Shown piece by piece: positions 8,429-16,313 of a DNA stretch of 64,000 nucleotides. The DNA comes from Dehalogenimonas sp. 4OHTPN. GTDB lineage: Bacteria > Chloroflexota > Dehalococcoidia > Dehalococcoidales > Dehalococcoidaceae. The stretch's first letter is position 1. Every line of letters begins with the position of its first letter. Below the pieces are notes generated by a model that was not told the DNA's origin, ran no database searches, and saw only the letters and a program-made list of their open reading frames with translations. The position numbers and the translations under genes are program-made. The DNA lies in assembly GCF_040448695.1 (NCBI RefSeq), contig NZ_CP159307.1, positions 868,001-932,000 on the forward strand. Direction: 5' to 3'.

Positions 8429-9346
8429 ATGGGAAAATATATTCTCCGCCGGCTGTTATGGATGATGCTCACCCTCTTCGTGGTGGCGTTCATAACTTTT
8501 GTACTGATGCACCTGGTGCCCGGCGGCCCCTGGGACCGCGAGAAAGAGCTGCCTGCGCAAGTTATCGAAAACCTGAACCAAAAATACGGTCTTGATAAGC
8601 CGCTTTTCGTTCAATTCGGCAGTTATATTTGGAATGCCTTGAACGGCGATCTGGGGATCTCATATATTTACCAGGATCGAGGTGTAACAGACATTATTCT
8701 TGGGGGGTTGCCGGTAACCGCCACTCTTGGTCTGGTTGCATTTGCGCTGGCGATTGTGCTCGGTGTATCGCTGGGAGTTGCAGCGGCGCTTAAACAAAAT
8801 TCGGTCATTGACTATTTTTCAGTGGCTTATGCCACGGTTTTCGCCAGTGTGCCCGCTTTTGTGCTCGGTATTTTCCTAATGTACACCTTAGCGGTCCAGT
8901 TCCACTGGTTCCCAACGGGTGGGTGGGGTACCCTGCAACATATCGTCATGCCTGCAATTGCCCTGGCGGCACTCCCGGCTGCTTACACTGCCCGCATCAC
9001 CCGGGCTTCCATGCTTGAGGTCATCAGGCAGGATTACGTGCGAACAGCAAGGGCTAAAGGTTTAGCCGAGAGAGTTGTGTTATGGCGGCATATCAGCCGC
9101 AACGCCCTTATCCCGGTTGTCACTGTAGCTGGACCCGAATTGGCGGCCCTCGTTTCAGGATCATTCATTATTGAGACTCTGTTCTCGGTGCCAGGCATCG
9201 GCCGCCTGTTTGTTCAGGGTGTTTTCCAGCGTGACTATGGTCTTATTATGGGTGCCATCTTGTTTTATGCTTTCATCATCGCTATCGTCAACCTGGTAGT
9301 TGATATTGTTTATGCCATGATCGATCCGAGGATACGCTATGACTGA
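8429..9346 (+). CDS. oppB: Oligopeptide ABC transporter permease, OppB/DppB type
   Basis: One of the two membrane subunits of a peptide importer. The 305-residue protein opens with the family signature YILRRLLWMMLTLFVVAFITF, followed by the conserved LDKPLFVQFGSYIWNALNGDLG periplasmic segment. Six membrane spans are apparent. The ATPase-docking EAA loop reads YVRTARAKGLAERVVLWRH. It ends with VDIVYAMIDPRIRY, the standard C-terminus. It overlaps oppC by eight bases, so the two are translationally coupled. Confidence 0.95.
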   Translation: MGKYILRRLLWMMLTLFVVAFITFVLMHLVPGGPWDREKELPAQVIENLNQKYGLDKPLFVQFGSYIWNALNGDLGISYIYQDRGVTDIILGGLPVTATLGLVAFALAIVLGVSLGVAAALKQNSVIDYFSVAYATVFASVPAFVLGIFLMYTLAVQFHWFPTGGWGTLQHIVMPAIALAALPAAYTARITRASMLEVIRQDYVRTARAKGLAERVVLWRHISRNALIPVVTVAGPELAALVSGSFIIETLFSVPGIGRLFVQGVFQRDYGLIMGAILFYAFIIAIVNLVVDIVYAMIDPRIRYD

Positions 9347-10268
9347 AGTGGCTGCCGAATTCACACCAGCCCCAGCCAGTGCAAAGGTGTCAGCCCGTCC
9401 GCATCACACCTTGTGGGGTGACGCCTGGATACGACTTCGGCGTAATAAGCTCGCCGTCGTCGGCGGCATCATTATTATCATCATCGCCCTCGCGGCGGTG
9501 CTCGCACCTTGGATTACCGAGTATGATTTTGCCTTCCAGGATTATAGCGCTATACTCCAGCCTCCAAGCGCCCAGCATTGGTTCGGCACTGACGAATTAG
9601 GGCGCGATGTCTTCGCCAGGATGATCTACGGCGCCAGAACTTCCCTGGCGGTGGGTTTATTTACTCAGTTTATTGTTATTTTTGTTGGCCTGCCAATCGG
9701 CGCCTTTGCTGGTTTTATAGGCGGGAGGGTGGACAACCTCCTGATGCGGTTCGTCGATGTGATGTATGCCTTTCCTGATATACTCCTCATCATCCTGCTC
9801 TCCGCCGTCATGCGCGAAACAGACTTCGCCCGCTTCGGCGGCGGTATATTCGTCATCTTTCTCGCCATCGGTTTGGTAAACTGGGTGGGGATTTCCCGGC
9901 TGATCCGCGGGCAGATTCTATCATTGAAACAGCGTGATTTCGTCACCGCCGCCCGCGCTATGGGCGGGGGCAGCCGTTACATCACCTTTCGCCATTTACT
10001 GCCTAACGCTTTAGGGCCGATAATTGTCGCCGTGACTTTCGGTGTTCCAAGAGCCATCTTCGCCGAGGCTGCGTTGTCGTATATCGGGATTGGCATTCGC
10101 CCGCCCACCCCTAGCTGGGGCGCTATGATACGTGACGGCTTTAATGTGATGAACGCTTATCCCCACCTGGTCATCATCCCCGCTATTGCTATCGCCGTAC
10201 TTATGCTTGCGTTTACCTTCCTGGGTGATGGCCTGCGTGACGCTCTGGACCCGAGGTTGAGGCGGTAA
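9339..10268 (+). CDS. oppC: Oligopeptide ABC transporter permease, OppC/DppC type
   Basis: Second membrane subunit of the importer, 309 residues. The cytoplasmic N-terminus leads into WIRLRRNKLAVVGG and the first span, followed by the conserved HWFGTDELGRDVFARMIYGAR motif. The EAA loop is FVTAARAMGGGSRYITFRHLLPN, and the C-terminus LGDGLRDALDPRLRR is typical of the family. The start ATG lies inside the end of oppB. Both permeases look intact, in contrast to the disrupted oppA of the same operon. Confidence 0.95.
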   Translation: MTEVAAEFTPAPASAKVSARPHHTLWGDAWIRLRRNKLAVVGGIIIIIIALAAVLAPWITEYDFAFQDYSAILQPPSAQHWFGTDELGRDVFARMIYGARTSLAVGLFTQFIVIFVGLPIGAFAGFIGGRVDNLLMRFVDVMYAFPDILLIILLSAVMRETDFARFGGGIFVIFLAIGLVNWVGISRLIRGQILSLKQRDFVTAARAMGGGSRYITFRHLLPNALGPIIVAVTFGVPRAIFAEAALSYIGIGIRPPTPSWGAMIRDGFNVMNAYPHLVIIPAIAIAVLMLAFTFLGDGLRDALDPRLRR

Positions 10269-10269
10269 T

Positions 10270-11271
10270 ATGGCACTCCTTGAAGTTAAAAACCTGACTA
10301 CCGAGTTCCATACACAGGACGGCATCGTTCACGCTGTCAACGACGTATCTTTCTCCGTCAACCGCGGCGAACTGGTAGCGCTCGTTGGTGAAAGCGGCTG
10401 CGGCAAAACCGTTAGTTCGCTGTCCATCATGCGCCTGATCCCAGAACCGCCGGGTAAAATTACCAGCGGCAGCATTCTTTTTGAAGGCAAAGATCTTCTA
10501 AAGCTGACCAATGATGAAATGCGCCGGGTGCGCGGCTCCAAGATTTCAATGATTTTTCAAGAGCCGATGACCTCTTTGAATCCCGTTTTAACTATCGGAC
10601 GTCAGCTTACAGAGGCTTTAATACTTCACAAGGGCATGGATAAAAAAGCCGCTGAGGCCGAAGCGGTAAGCTTGCTGAACAAAGTAGGCATTCCGCAGGC
10701 GGAGAAGCGGATCAAGAGTTACCCACACCATTTTTCCGGCGGTATGCGCCAGCGGGTAATGATAGCCATGGCTATTTCATGCCAGCCGAAACTGGTGATT
10801 GCCGATGAACCTACCACAGCGGTGGACGTTACCATCCAGGCACAGCTTCTTGAATTGCTTAAGAGTATTATCCGCGATCTCAACAGCTCGCTTATTCTCA
10901 TTACCCATAACCTTGGCGTGGTGGCTAGGTACGCTCACCGTGTGTATGTGATGTATGCCGGTCGGGTGGTCGAACATGGCACCGCTGCCGAAATCTTTCA
11001 CCACCCACTCCACCCATATACTGCTGGATTGCTGGGTTCTGTGCCGAGGTTGGATGAACCCAGGAAACTTCGTCTGCGTTCGATCGAAGGGCAGCCGCCT
11101 GACTTAATTAGCCCGCCGAAAGGCTGTGCCTTCACCGCGCGCTGCGCTTACCGGCGCGAAGGCAAGTGTGAATCGCTTGAATTTAAAATGGTTGAAGCCA
11201 TCCCCGGACATTTCACCAGTTGTCTGGTAGCTTTTGAGGGAGAAACGCCTTGGCGCAAGACAACGTCCTAG
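10270..11271 (+). CDS. oppD: Oligopeptide ABC transporter ATP-binding protein OppD
   Basis: Cytoplasmic ATPase that drives peptide import with OppF. It has Walker A GESGCGKT near residue 40, the Q-loop [13 protein letters not shown], the ABC signature [11 protein letters not shown], Walker [13 protein letters not shown] and the switch His in [10 protein letters not shown]. The C-terminal peptide-transporter extension has [17 protein letters not shown], whose spaced cysteines suit the iron-sulfur cluster known in this subfamily. The 333 residues are standard. It begins one base after oppC ends. Confidence 0.95.
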   Translation: MALLEVKNLTTEFHTQDGIVHAVNDVSFSVNRGELVALVGESGCGKTVSSLSIMRLIPEPPGKITSGSILFEGKDLLKLTNDEMRRVRGSKISMIFQEPMTSLNPVLTIGRQLTEALILHKGMDKKAAEAEAVSLLNKVGIPQAEKRIKSYPHHFSGGMRQRVMIAMAISCQPKLVIADEPTTAVDVTIQAQLLELLKSIIRDLNSSLILITHNLGVVARYAHRVYVMYAGRVVEHGTAAEIFHHPLHPYTAGLLGSVPRLDEPRKLRLRSIEGQPPDLISPPKGCAFTARCAYRREGKCESLEFKMVEAIPGHFTSCLVAFEGETPWRKTTS

Positions 11272-12242
11272 TAGAAGTAACCGGACTGACCAAATATTTT
11301 CCGATCGCCTCGGGCGGTCTTTTACGCAAAAAGGTGACCGAACTCAAGGCTGTTGATGGAGTGACCTTCGCTGTCCACCAGGGAGAGACGCTGGGTCTGG
11401 TCGGTGAATCCGGCTCCGGCAAGACTACGGTCGGCAAATGTGTTCTGCAGCTTCATCGGCCAACCTCCGGCGAGGTCATCTTCAAAGGACAGGACTTGGC
11501 TTCTTTATCCGAAAAACAACTTCGGTCGTATCGTCCCAAGCTTCAGGTCATATTTCAGGACCCTTACGAATCATTGAACCCCCGTTTCACCGCTTACGAT
11601 ATTATCTCCGAACCGATGAAACTTCACGGGGCTACCAGGACCGAATGTCGGGAGCGGGTGGCCGAACTGTTGAACATCGTCGGCCTGGCGCCTTATATGG
11701 CCGAACGCTATCCTCACGAGTTCTCCGGCGGCCAGCGGCAACGACTAGGAGTGGCTAGAGCTCTGGCGCTGCAACCGGAATTTATCGTCTGTGACGAACC
11801 CTTGTCGGCTCTCGATGTTTCGATTCAGGCCCAGGTGCTTAATTTGCTGGATGACCTGCAGCGGCAGTTCGGTGTGGCCTATCTTTTTATTTCACATGAC
11901 CTGTCAGTAGTGCGCCACATCTCCCATCGGGTGGCGGTGATGTACCTTGGTAAAATTATGGAGATTGCCCCGCGCGATACCTTATACGAAAAACCCCTAC
12001 ACCCCTATACTCAAGCACTTTTATCAGCAGTGCCGGTCCCAGACCCCAGGGTGGAAGCTAAACGGCAAGTCATCCTGCTGCCTGGAGAGCCACCGTCCCC
12101 GTTGAATCCTCCATCCGGCTGCGTTTTTCATCCCCGGTGTCCAAAAGCCTTCGAAGCGTGTTCCTCGGTAGTTCCGCTACTCAACGATGATCGAAACGCT
12201 CATTTTGTAGCTTGTTTGTTATACAAGTCATCCTGGCCGTGA
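11250..12242 (+). CDS. oppF: Oligopeptide ABC transporter ATP-binding protein OppF
   Basis: Second ATPase subunit of the importer, 330 residues. It has Walker [11 protein letters not shown]-loop [13 protein letters not shown], signature [17 protein letters not shown], Walker [13 protein letters not shown] and switch [10 protein letters not shown]. The C-terminal region contains [15 protein letters not shown], a cysteine set like that in OppD. It starts at a TTG inside oppD (22-base overlap) after a GAGGGAG ribosome site, so translation is coupled. It closes the opp operon just before a strong terminator. Confidence 0.95.
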   Translation: MAQDNVLVEVTGLTKYFPIASGGLLRKKVTELKAVDGVTFAVHQGETLGLVGESGSGKTTVGKCVLQLHRPTSGEVIFKGQDLASLSEKQLRSYRPKLQVIFQDPYESLNPRFTAYDIISEPMKLHGATRTECRERVAELLNIVGLAPYMAERYPHEFSGGQRQRLGVARALALQPEFIVCDEPLSALDVSIQAQVLNLLDDLQRQFGVAYLFISHDLSVVRHISHRVAVMYLGKIMEIAPRDTLYEKPLHPYTQALLSAVPVPDPRVEAKRQVILLPGEPPSPLNPPSGCVFHPRCPKAFEACSSVVPLLNDDRNAHFVACLLYKSSWP

Positions 12243-12261
12243 CATCCTGGATGCCAGAGGT

Positions 12262-12295
12262 ACAAGAGGGGCGCGGAATGCCGTGCCCCTCTTGT
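12262..12295 (+). terminator. Terminator shared by the opp operon and the convergent ars operon
   Basis: An 11-bp perfect stem (ACAAGAGGGGC with its complement), extended by an inner CGG/CCG, is followed by TTTCAG on the plus strand. It lies between convergent genes (oppF ends 12242, the selenoprotein ends 12311) and can work in both directions. Confidence 0.8.
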
Positions 12296-12310
12296 TTCAG
12301 ACCGAAATCA

Positions 12311-12646
12311 TCATCCAGCCGCTGGCTTTAATTCCTCTAACGCTTTGTCCAAAGCCTGCTCGATTCGCTCGGAATCGGCAGTACCCCAGCATGCGGCTAG
12401 GCCATCGACGAGGATAACCGGGAGAGCCCAGATTGAATATTCTTCAAACAACTTCACTACCGCTACAAAGTCCGGGTCTTCAGTGTTGATGGTTTCGATG
12501 TCGACAACATCGGCATCGATACCCAGCCTGCGAGCAACCGTATGCTTTATATCCGCAATCGTCTCCGACGATTGTCCAACCGGGCTTCAGCCGCTAGTAC
12601 AGCCGGCGTTTGGCAGGACGACGATGCTTACCTTGCGTTCTGACAT
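12311..12646 (-). CDS. Thioredoxin-like selenoprotein with in-frame UGA, ars operon
   Basis: Reading from ATG 12646, after the ribosome site GAGGAGG, the frame is open for 111 codons except for one TGA at codon 20 (12587-12589). Read as selenocysteine (U), the N-terminus is MSERKVSIVVLPNAGCTSGU, a beta strand ending in a Cys-xxx-Sec redox site where thioredoxin folds place CxxC. The rest fits that fold: helix (SETIADIKHTVARRLGI), strand (ADVVDIETI), helix, then a cis-Pro strand WALPVILVDG and a final helix. A SECIS-like hairpin lies immediately downstream of the TGA. The gene is 11 bases after acr3 and is the last of the operon, so it probably serves arsenic or selenium redox chemistry with the permeases. 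The alternative is a pseudogene, but the intact frame and hairpin argue against that. Confidence 0.82.
12556..12589 (-). promoter_or_regulatory. UGA codon plus bacterial SECIS-like hairpin
   Basis: The UGA is at 12589-12587. Twelve bases later a perfect 8-bp stem, CAATCGTC pairing with GACGATTG (12574-12556), encloses a GGA loop. The distance from UGA to apical loop is 20 nt and the loop begins with G. Both agree with the known requirements for SelB recruitment in bacteria (roughly 16-37 nt and a G in the first loop positions). Confidence 0.75.
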
Positions 12647-12657
12647 CCATACCTCCT

Positions 12658-13752
12658 CTATGATTTGATTACTGGTTGTTCGAAATAACGCCTTCGGAAG
12701 AAGTGGGCGACGTTGACCAGAGAGATTAGCACCGGCACCTCCACCAGCGGGCCGATGACCGCGGCGAAAGCTACTCCCGAACCGATGCCGAAAACGGCCA
12801 CGGCAACGGCTATAGCCAATTCGAAATTGTTGGAGGCGGCGGTGAAGGATATAGCTGCTGTCTGAGAATAGTCGGCGCCGATTTTCCAGCCTAAAAAGAA
12901 GCTGACCAGGAACATAATGACGAAATAGATTAGCAACGGCACGGCGATCCTGACAACATCGAGCGGCAGCTCGACGATGACGTCGCCCTTCAGGGAGAAC
13001 ATGACGACGATGGTGAAGAGCAAGGCGGTCAGGGTCATGGGGCTGATGCGGGGGATGAAACGCCTCTCGTACCAATCGCGGCCGCGTGCCTTGAGCAGGA
13101 AGTAGCGCGTCGCCATGCCGCCGAAGAACGGGATGCCCAGGTATATGAGGACGCTCCTGGCGATATCTGCGATGGAGACGTCGACGACAGCGCCGCCCAG
13201 GCCGAACCACTGCGGCGCCAAGGTGATGAAGACGTAAGCGTAGACTGAGAAGAAGAGTATCTGGAAGATGGAGTTGAAAGCCACCAGCCCAGCGGCGTAC
13301 TCGCAGTCGCCCTTGGCCAACTCGTTCCAGACGATGACCATGGCGATGCAGCGGGCCAAGCCGATCATGATCAGGCCTACCATGTAGTCCGGGAAATCAG
13401 CCAGGAAGATCACTGCCAGAGCGAACATCAGGACGGGGCCGATAACCCAGTTCTGCACCAGCGACAGGGCTAAAACCTTCCAGTTGCGGAAGACCTTGCC
13501 CAACTGCTCGTACTTCACTTTGGCCAGCGGCGGGTACATCATCAGGATTAGGCCGGCTGCGATGGGTATGGATGTGGTGCCCACCGACAGTGAATCGATG
13601 AAACTCCCGAAAGCCGGCAGGAAGAAGCCAAGACCTACGCCGCTAGCCATTGCCAGGAAGATCCACAGCGTGAGGTATCGGTCGAGGAATGATAGCGTCG
13701 TCGGACAACCGGCTTCCGGGGAAACGGCGCAGGAGACGTCAGGTCGGCTCAT
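12658..13752 (-). CDS. acr3: ACR3-family arsenite efflux permease
   Basis: Ten-span membrane carrier that exports arsenite. The 364-residue protein has the invariant Cys in [19 protein letters not shown] (Cys135) and the conserved Glu in [17 protein letters not shown], both needed for arsenite transport in studied homologues. The N-terminus contains two extra cysteines ([10 protein letters not shown]). The start ATG overlaps the end of the upstream permease by four bases and has a GAGGAGA ribosome site. It belongs to a five-gene minus-strand operon: arsR, two permeases, acr3, selenoprotein. Confidence 0.95.
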   Translation of the reverse strand: MSRPDVSCAVSPEAGCPTTLSFLDRYLTLWIFLAMASGVGLGFFLPAFGSFIDSLSVGTTSIPIAAGLILMMYPPLAKVKYEQLGKVFRNWKVLALSLVQNWVIGPVLMFALAVIFLADFPDYMVGLIMIGLARCIAMVIVWNELAKGDCEYAAGLVAFNSIFQILFFSVYAYVFITLAPQWFGLGGAVVDVSIADIARSVLIYLGIPFFGGMATRYFLLKARGRDWYERRFIPRISPMTLTALLFTIVVMFSLKGDVIVELPLDVVRIAVPLLIYFVIMFLVSFFLGWKIGADYSQTAAISFTAASNNFELAIAVAVAVFGIGSGVAFAAVIGPLVEVPVLISLVNVAHFFRRRYFEQPVIKS

Positions 13753-14327
13753 CTTTTCTCCTCAACCGGCCGCAGTTTGGACGGCGCCGGTGATTTCTCG
13801 CCTGGGTTCATCACCTCGAAGCTCTTGCCTTCTAAGTATTTTTCCAACATCAGGCCGATGCCGATGAAAAGAGGCAACGAGATGAGCGTCCGTGCCAGGG
13901 TGAATTCGACGCCCATATAACCGATCTCGATGCCCAGCATGGGTATTTTCATCGAGGAGAAGGCGCCCAGATAGATGAAGATGTTGCGTACACTGGTGCC
14001 TTTCTTATAGAGGACGTAGGCCACCGGGAAGGCGCCGTAAAGCGGCCCGGCCTGGAGCATGGCTAGGAGCACCACCAAGAACATGCCCTTAATGCCGGAT
14101 TCCGGGCCGAGATGCTTTTGTATCTGCTCCTTGGGCACCCAGACATCGAACAGGCCGATGATGATGAAAAGGAACGGAACGAAGGATATCATCTCCAGCA
14201 GCGAAACCCTGAAGTTGGTGAAGACCGTCTTGCCGGGGTCGAAACCCAGGGCGAAAGAGGTGATGGTCGCCACGCCGAAAGCGGCCACCCAAACGTACGG
14301 CTGGTATTTCTTGGCTATGGCTTTCAC
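13749..14327 (-). CDS. Half-size permease of the ArsP/UPF0718 superfamily (second half)
   Basis: A 192-residue membrane protein with about five spans. It shows the family pattern [38 protein letters not shown] followed by [17 protein letters not shown], with conserved Gly/Pro-rich turns. Full-length ArsP-type permeases have two such repeats in one chain. Here they are in two genes overlapping by the bases ATGA, so a heterodimer is likely. The C-terminus is a charged cytoplasmic tail. Substrate is inferred from context as an arsenic (perhaps organoarsenic) or related metalloid compound. Confidence 0.8.
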   Translation of the reverse strand: MKAIAKKYQPYVWVAAFGVATITSFALGFDPGKTVFTNFRVSLLEMISFVPFLFIIIGLFDVWVPKEQIQKHLGPESGIKGMFLVVLLAMLQAGPLYGAFPVAYVLYKKGTSVRNIFIYLGAFSSMKIPMLGIEIGYMGVEFTLARTLISLPLFIGIGLMLEKYLEGKSFEVMNPGEKSPAPSKLRPVEEKR

Positions 14328-14806
14328 AGAATGACTCCGATGGCCAGTCCGATGATGATGGCGGCGAAGAAATTCAGGATGTTGCGGGCGACGGCGGCGC
14401 GTCGGCCGAAGTATTGTATCTCCAGCGGCAGGGTGACGATGCCAACCATGATCAGGGTGGTCATCAACGTGGCCACCACGGCGTAGCTGGCGCCCTGCTG
14501 CAGCAGCCCGGCGGCGATGGGATAGGAAATGAACGGCGGGATAAAGGCGACCGAACCGACGATGGCAGCGATGAAGAAGCCGCCGATGCCGGACCCGGCG
14601 CCGAGGTATTCATCGATGGCGCTGGGCGGGATGAGGTAGATGGCGATGCTGACGACGATAAGGATGTTCAGAAATGGCAGCAGCAGTTTCCGGAACATCT
14701 GCCAGCCTTTCTTGAAACCGGCGATCGTTTTCTGCCGGTCGAGAATGAATGAAACCGCCGATAACACGGAAGCCACGGAGATGAAGATGACGGCGTTTGA
14801 GCTCAC
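14324..14806 (-). CDS. Half-size permease of the ArsP/UPF0718 superfamily (first half)
   Basis: A 160-residue membrane protein with four to five spans and the repeat motif LGAGSGIGGFFIAAIVGSVAFIPPFISYPIAAGLLQQG, which mirrors the motif of the next gene. The start is GTG with a GAGGAG ribosome site. It is the first structural gene after arsR (30-base gap) and overlaps its partner by four bases. The pair probably form one transporter. The family is known as permeases of unknown or organoarsenical substrate. Confidence 0.8.
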   Translation of the reverse strand: MSSNAVIFISVASVLSAVSFILDRQKTIAGFKKGWQMFRKLLLPFLNILIVVSIAIYLIPPSAIDEYLGAGSGIGGFFIAAIVGSVAFIPPFISYPIAAGLLQQGASYAVVATLMTTLIMVGIVTLPLEIQYFGRRAAVARNILNFFAAIIIGLAIGVIL

Positions 14807-14836
14807 TGGGTCTCCTCTGTTCGTGTAACGATAGGG

Positions 14837-15253
14837 TTATCGGACGGTCGGTGGGCAGCTGGCCTCGGCTGGTTCAGCGGGCTCGCCAGTCGAAGACGGC
14901 GGGCAGAGCCGCCCGTTTTGGCGCAGTCTGCGGCGGTCGGCGGCGGCCAGATCGCTGTCGGCCAGCGCCAAATCCACGGCCTCGACCACCAGCTTCCGGT
15001 ATCCGGCGCCCGTTTCCGGCGAGAGGTAATAGATGGTCCATGGTCCATCTCGCCGGTACTCCAAGAGCCCGGCTTGGTAGAGTTGCGACAGGTTGCGCGA
15101 AGCCCGAGTCTGGGAAATGCCCAGCGCCTGCACCACCTCGCAGACACAGCATTCCCGCTCTATGAGCAGGTTCAAAACGCGCAGCCGGGTGACATCGGCC
15201 AATGCCTTCATCACCTCAGCCGGGTTTTCCAAGTCGTTATCTAATATGCGCAT
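14837..15253 (-). CDS. arsR: ArsR-family metalloregulatory repressor
   Basis: Winged-helix repressor of the ars operon, 138 residues. The recognition region ALGISQTRASRNLSQLYQAGLLEYRRDG is typical. The trivalent-arsenic site is ECCVCEV (Cys35, 36 and 38) in the first part of the DNA-binding helix, as in classical ArsR. Two further cysteines lie in the C-terminal tail (GRLCPP and SCPPTVR). The ATG at 15253 lies within a palindromic operator and has no ribosome site, so the mRNA is likely leaderless and autorepressed. Confidence 0.92.
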   Translation of the reverse strand: MRILDNDLENPAEVMKALADVTRLRVLNLLIERECCVCEVVQALGISQTRASRNLSQLYQAGLLEYRRDGPWTIYYLSPETGAGYRKLVVEAVDLALADSDLAAADRRRLRQNGRLCPPSSTGEPAEPAEASCPPTVR

Positions 15254-15293
15254 ATATGCATATAGTTTACGATATCGGCGGGGGATTCGTCAA
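15244..15293 (-). promoter_or_regulatory. ars promoter and ArsR operator
   Basis: On the minus strand TTGACG (15293-15288) and TAAACT (15269-15264) are 18 bases apart. Two adjoining perfect palindromes, ATATGCGCATAT (15244-15255) and ATATGCATAT (15254-15263), cover the start of transcription and the arsR ATG. They resemble the AT-rich inverted repeats bound by ArsR/SmtB repressors. Confidence 0.65.
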
Positions 15294-15295
15294 AC

Positions 15296-15324
15296 TTGGC
15301 TTGAACCCGCCGCCGTGCTATCCT
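15296..15324 (+). promoter_or_regulatory. Divergent promoter for the acetyltransferase-glycosyltransferase-deacetylase genes
   Basis: TTGGCT (15296-15301) and TATCCT (15319-15324) are spaced 17 bases. The ATG at 15333 is only eight bases beyond the -10, which again predicts a leaderless mRNA. Confidence 0.45.
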
Positions 15325-15332
15325 TTGGCTAT

Positions 15333-16313
15333 ATGCCAACCACTGTCACGCCGCTCACCCTCGACGAACTCAAGGCGAACTGGCCGAGCTACCAGCAGTC
15401 GTTCCAAGCACCCTTTCCTTTCATTCTGCCTCATTGGCTGGAGGCCTGGTGGGTGAGTTTCGGCGAGGGCGACAGCCTCCGCTTGGCATCAGTCGATCGC
15501 GATGGGCAGGCGATAGGGATAGCTCCGCTGAGAATCCGCGAGGGTGTTGCCCGATTCATCGGCAACGCCGACGTCTGCGACTACCTCGATTTCATCGTTA
15601 AACCCGGCGCCGAATCCGATTTCTTTGCCGCCGTCATCGATGACCTCGAGTCGGCCGGCGTCGAAAAGCTGGAACTGGAATCGCTGCGGTCTGACTCGAC
15701 AGTGCTGAAACACTTCCAGCCGCTGGTCCGGTCGAAGGGTTTCGCCGTCGAACTGGCCGATGCCGACATGACCCTGGAGATGCCGCTGCCCAAGACTTGG
15801 GACGAGTACCTGGCTGGACTTTCGACCCACCAGCGACACGAGATTGGTAGGAAGGGGCGGCGGCTGGCCGAGACCGGCGGTGTGGCGTTTGACATAAAAT
15901 CGGCGGAGGATCTCGAATCCGAATTGGCGACGCTCATTCGGCTGCTGCGAGAAAGCCGCAGCGACAAGGCCGATTTCATGACCGCCGAAATGGAGGCTTT
16001 TTTCCGGCGGCTGGCTGTGGCGATGCAACAGGCCAGCCTGCTGCGTTTCGGCCACCTGCGCCTCGGCGGCCGGGTGGTAGCCAGCATCATGTGTTTCGAC
16101 TATAATGGAACGCGCTACCTTTACAACAGCGGCTACGATCTGGAATACTCGTCTCTTTCGGTAGGGTTGCTGTCCAAGGTATATTCCATAAAAGACTCTA
16201 TCGAGCGTGGACTAGTAAGGTATGATTATCTCAAGGGCGCCGAAATCTACAAGTATCATCTTGGCGGTGTCGAGTCGCCTATCACTAGTGCCGTTATCAA
16301 ATTAAATGACTGA
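15333..16313 (+). CDS. GNAT/FemAB-like acetyltransferase
   Basis: The 326-residue protein resembles the CelD/BcsL and FemAB-like branch of the GNAT fold. It opens with FPFILPHWLEAWWVSFGEG and has the two-lobed layout of the family. The second lobe contains HQRHEIGRKGRRLAETGG, FRRLAVAMQQASLLRFGHL and a C-terminal YLKGAEIYKYHLGG. I chose ATG 15333 because the longer in-frame extension would run through the arsR promoter and gene. It overlaps the glycosyltransferase gene by eight bases. The acceptor is unknown; context suggests an amino-sugar conjugate. Confidence 0.75.
   Translation: MPTTVTPLTLDELKANWPSYQQSFQAPFPFILPHWLEAWWVSFGEGDSLRLASVDRDGQAIGIAPLRIREGVARFIGNADVCDYLDFIVKPGAESDFFAAVIDDLESAGVEKLELESLRSDSTVLKHFQPLVRSKGFAVELADADMTLEMPLPKTWDEYLAGLSTHQRHEIGRKGRRLAETGGVAFDIKSAEDLESELATLIRLLRESRSDKADFMTAEMEAFFRRLAVAMQQASLLRFGHLRLGGRVVASIMCFDYNGTRYLYNSGYDLEYSSLSVGLLSKVYSIKDSIERGLVRYDYLKGAEIYKYHLGGVESPITSAVIKLND

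Noticed and set aside
12587-13210. A 207-codon minus-strand frame over acr3 and the selenoprotein start
   Set aside because: It is out of frame with the clear ACR3 protein and is Arg/His/Pro-rich nonsense. It ends at the UGA of the selenoprotein by chance.
15093-15332. N-terminal extension of the acetyltransferase
   Set aside because: The extension runs antisense through arsR and its promoter and has no GNAT similarity. The downstream ATG matches the family start.
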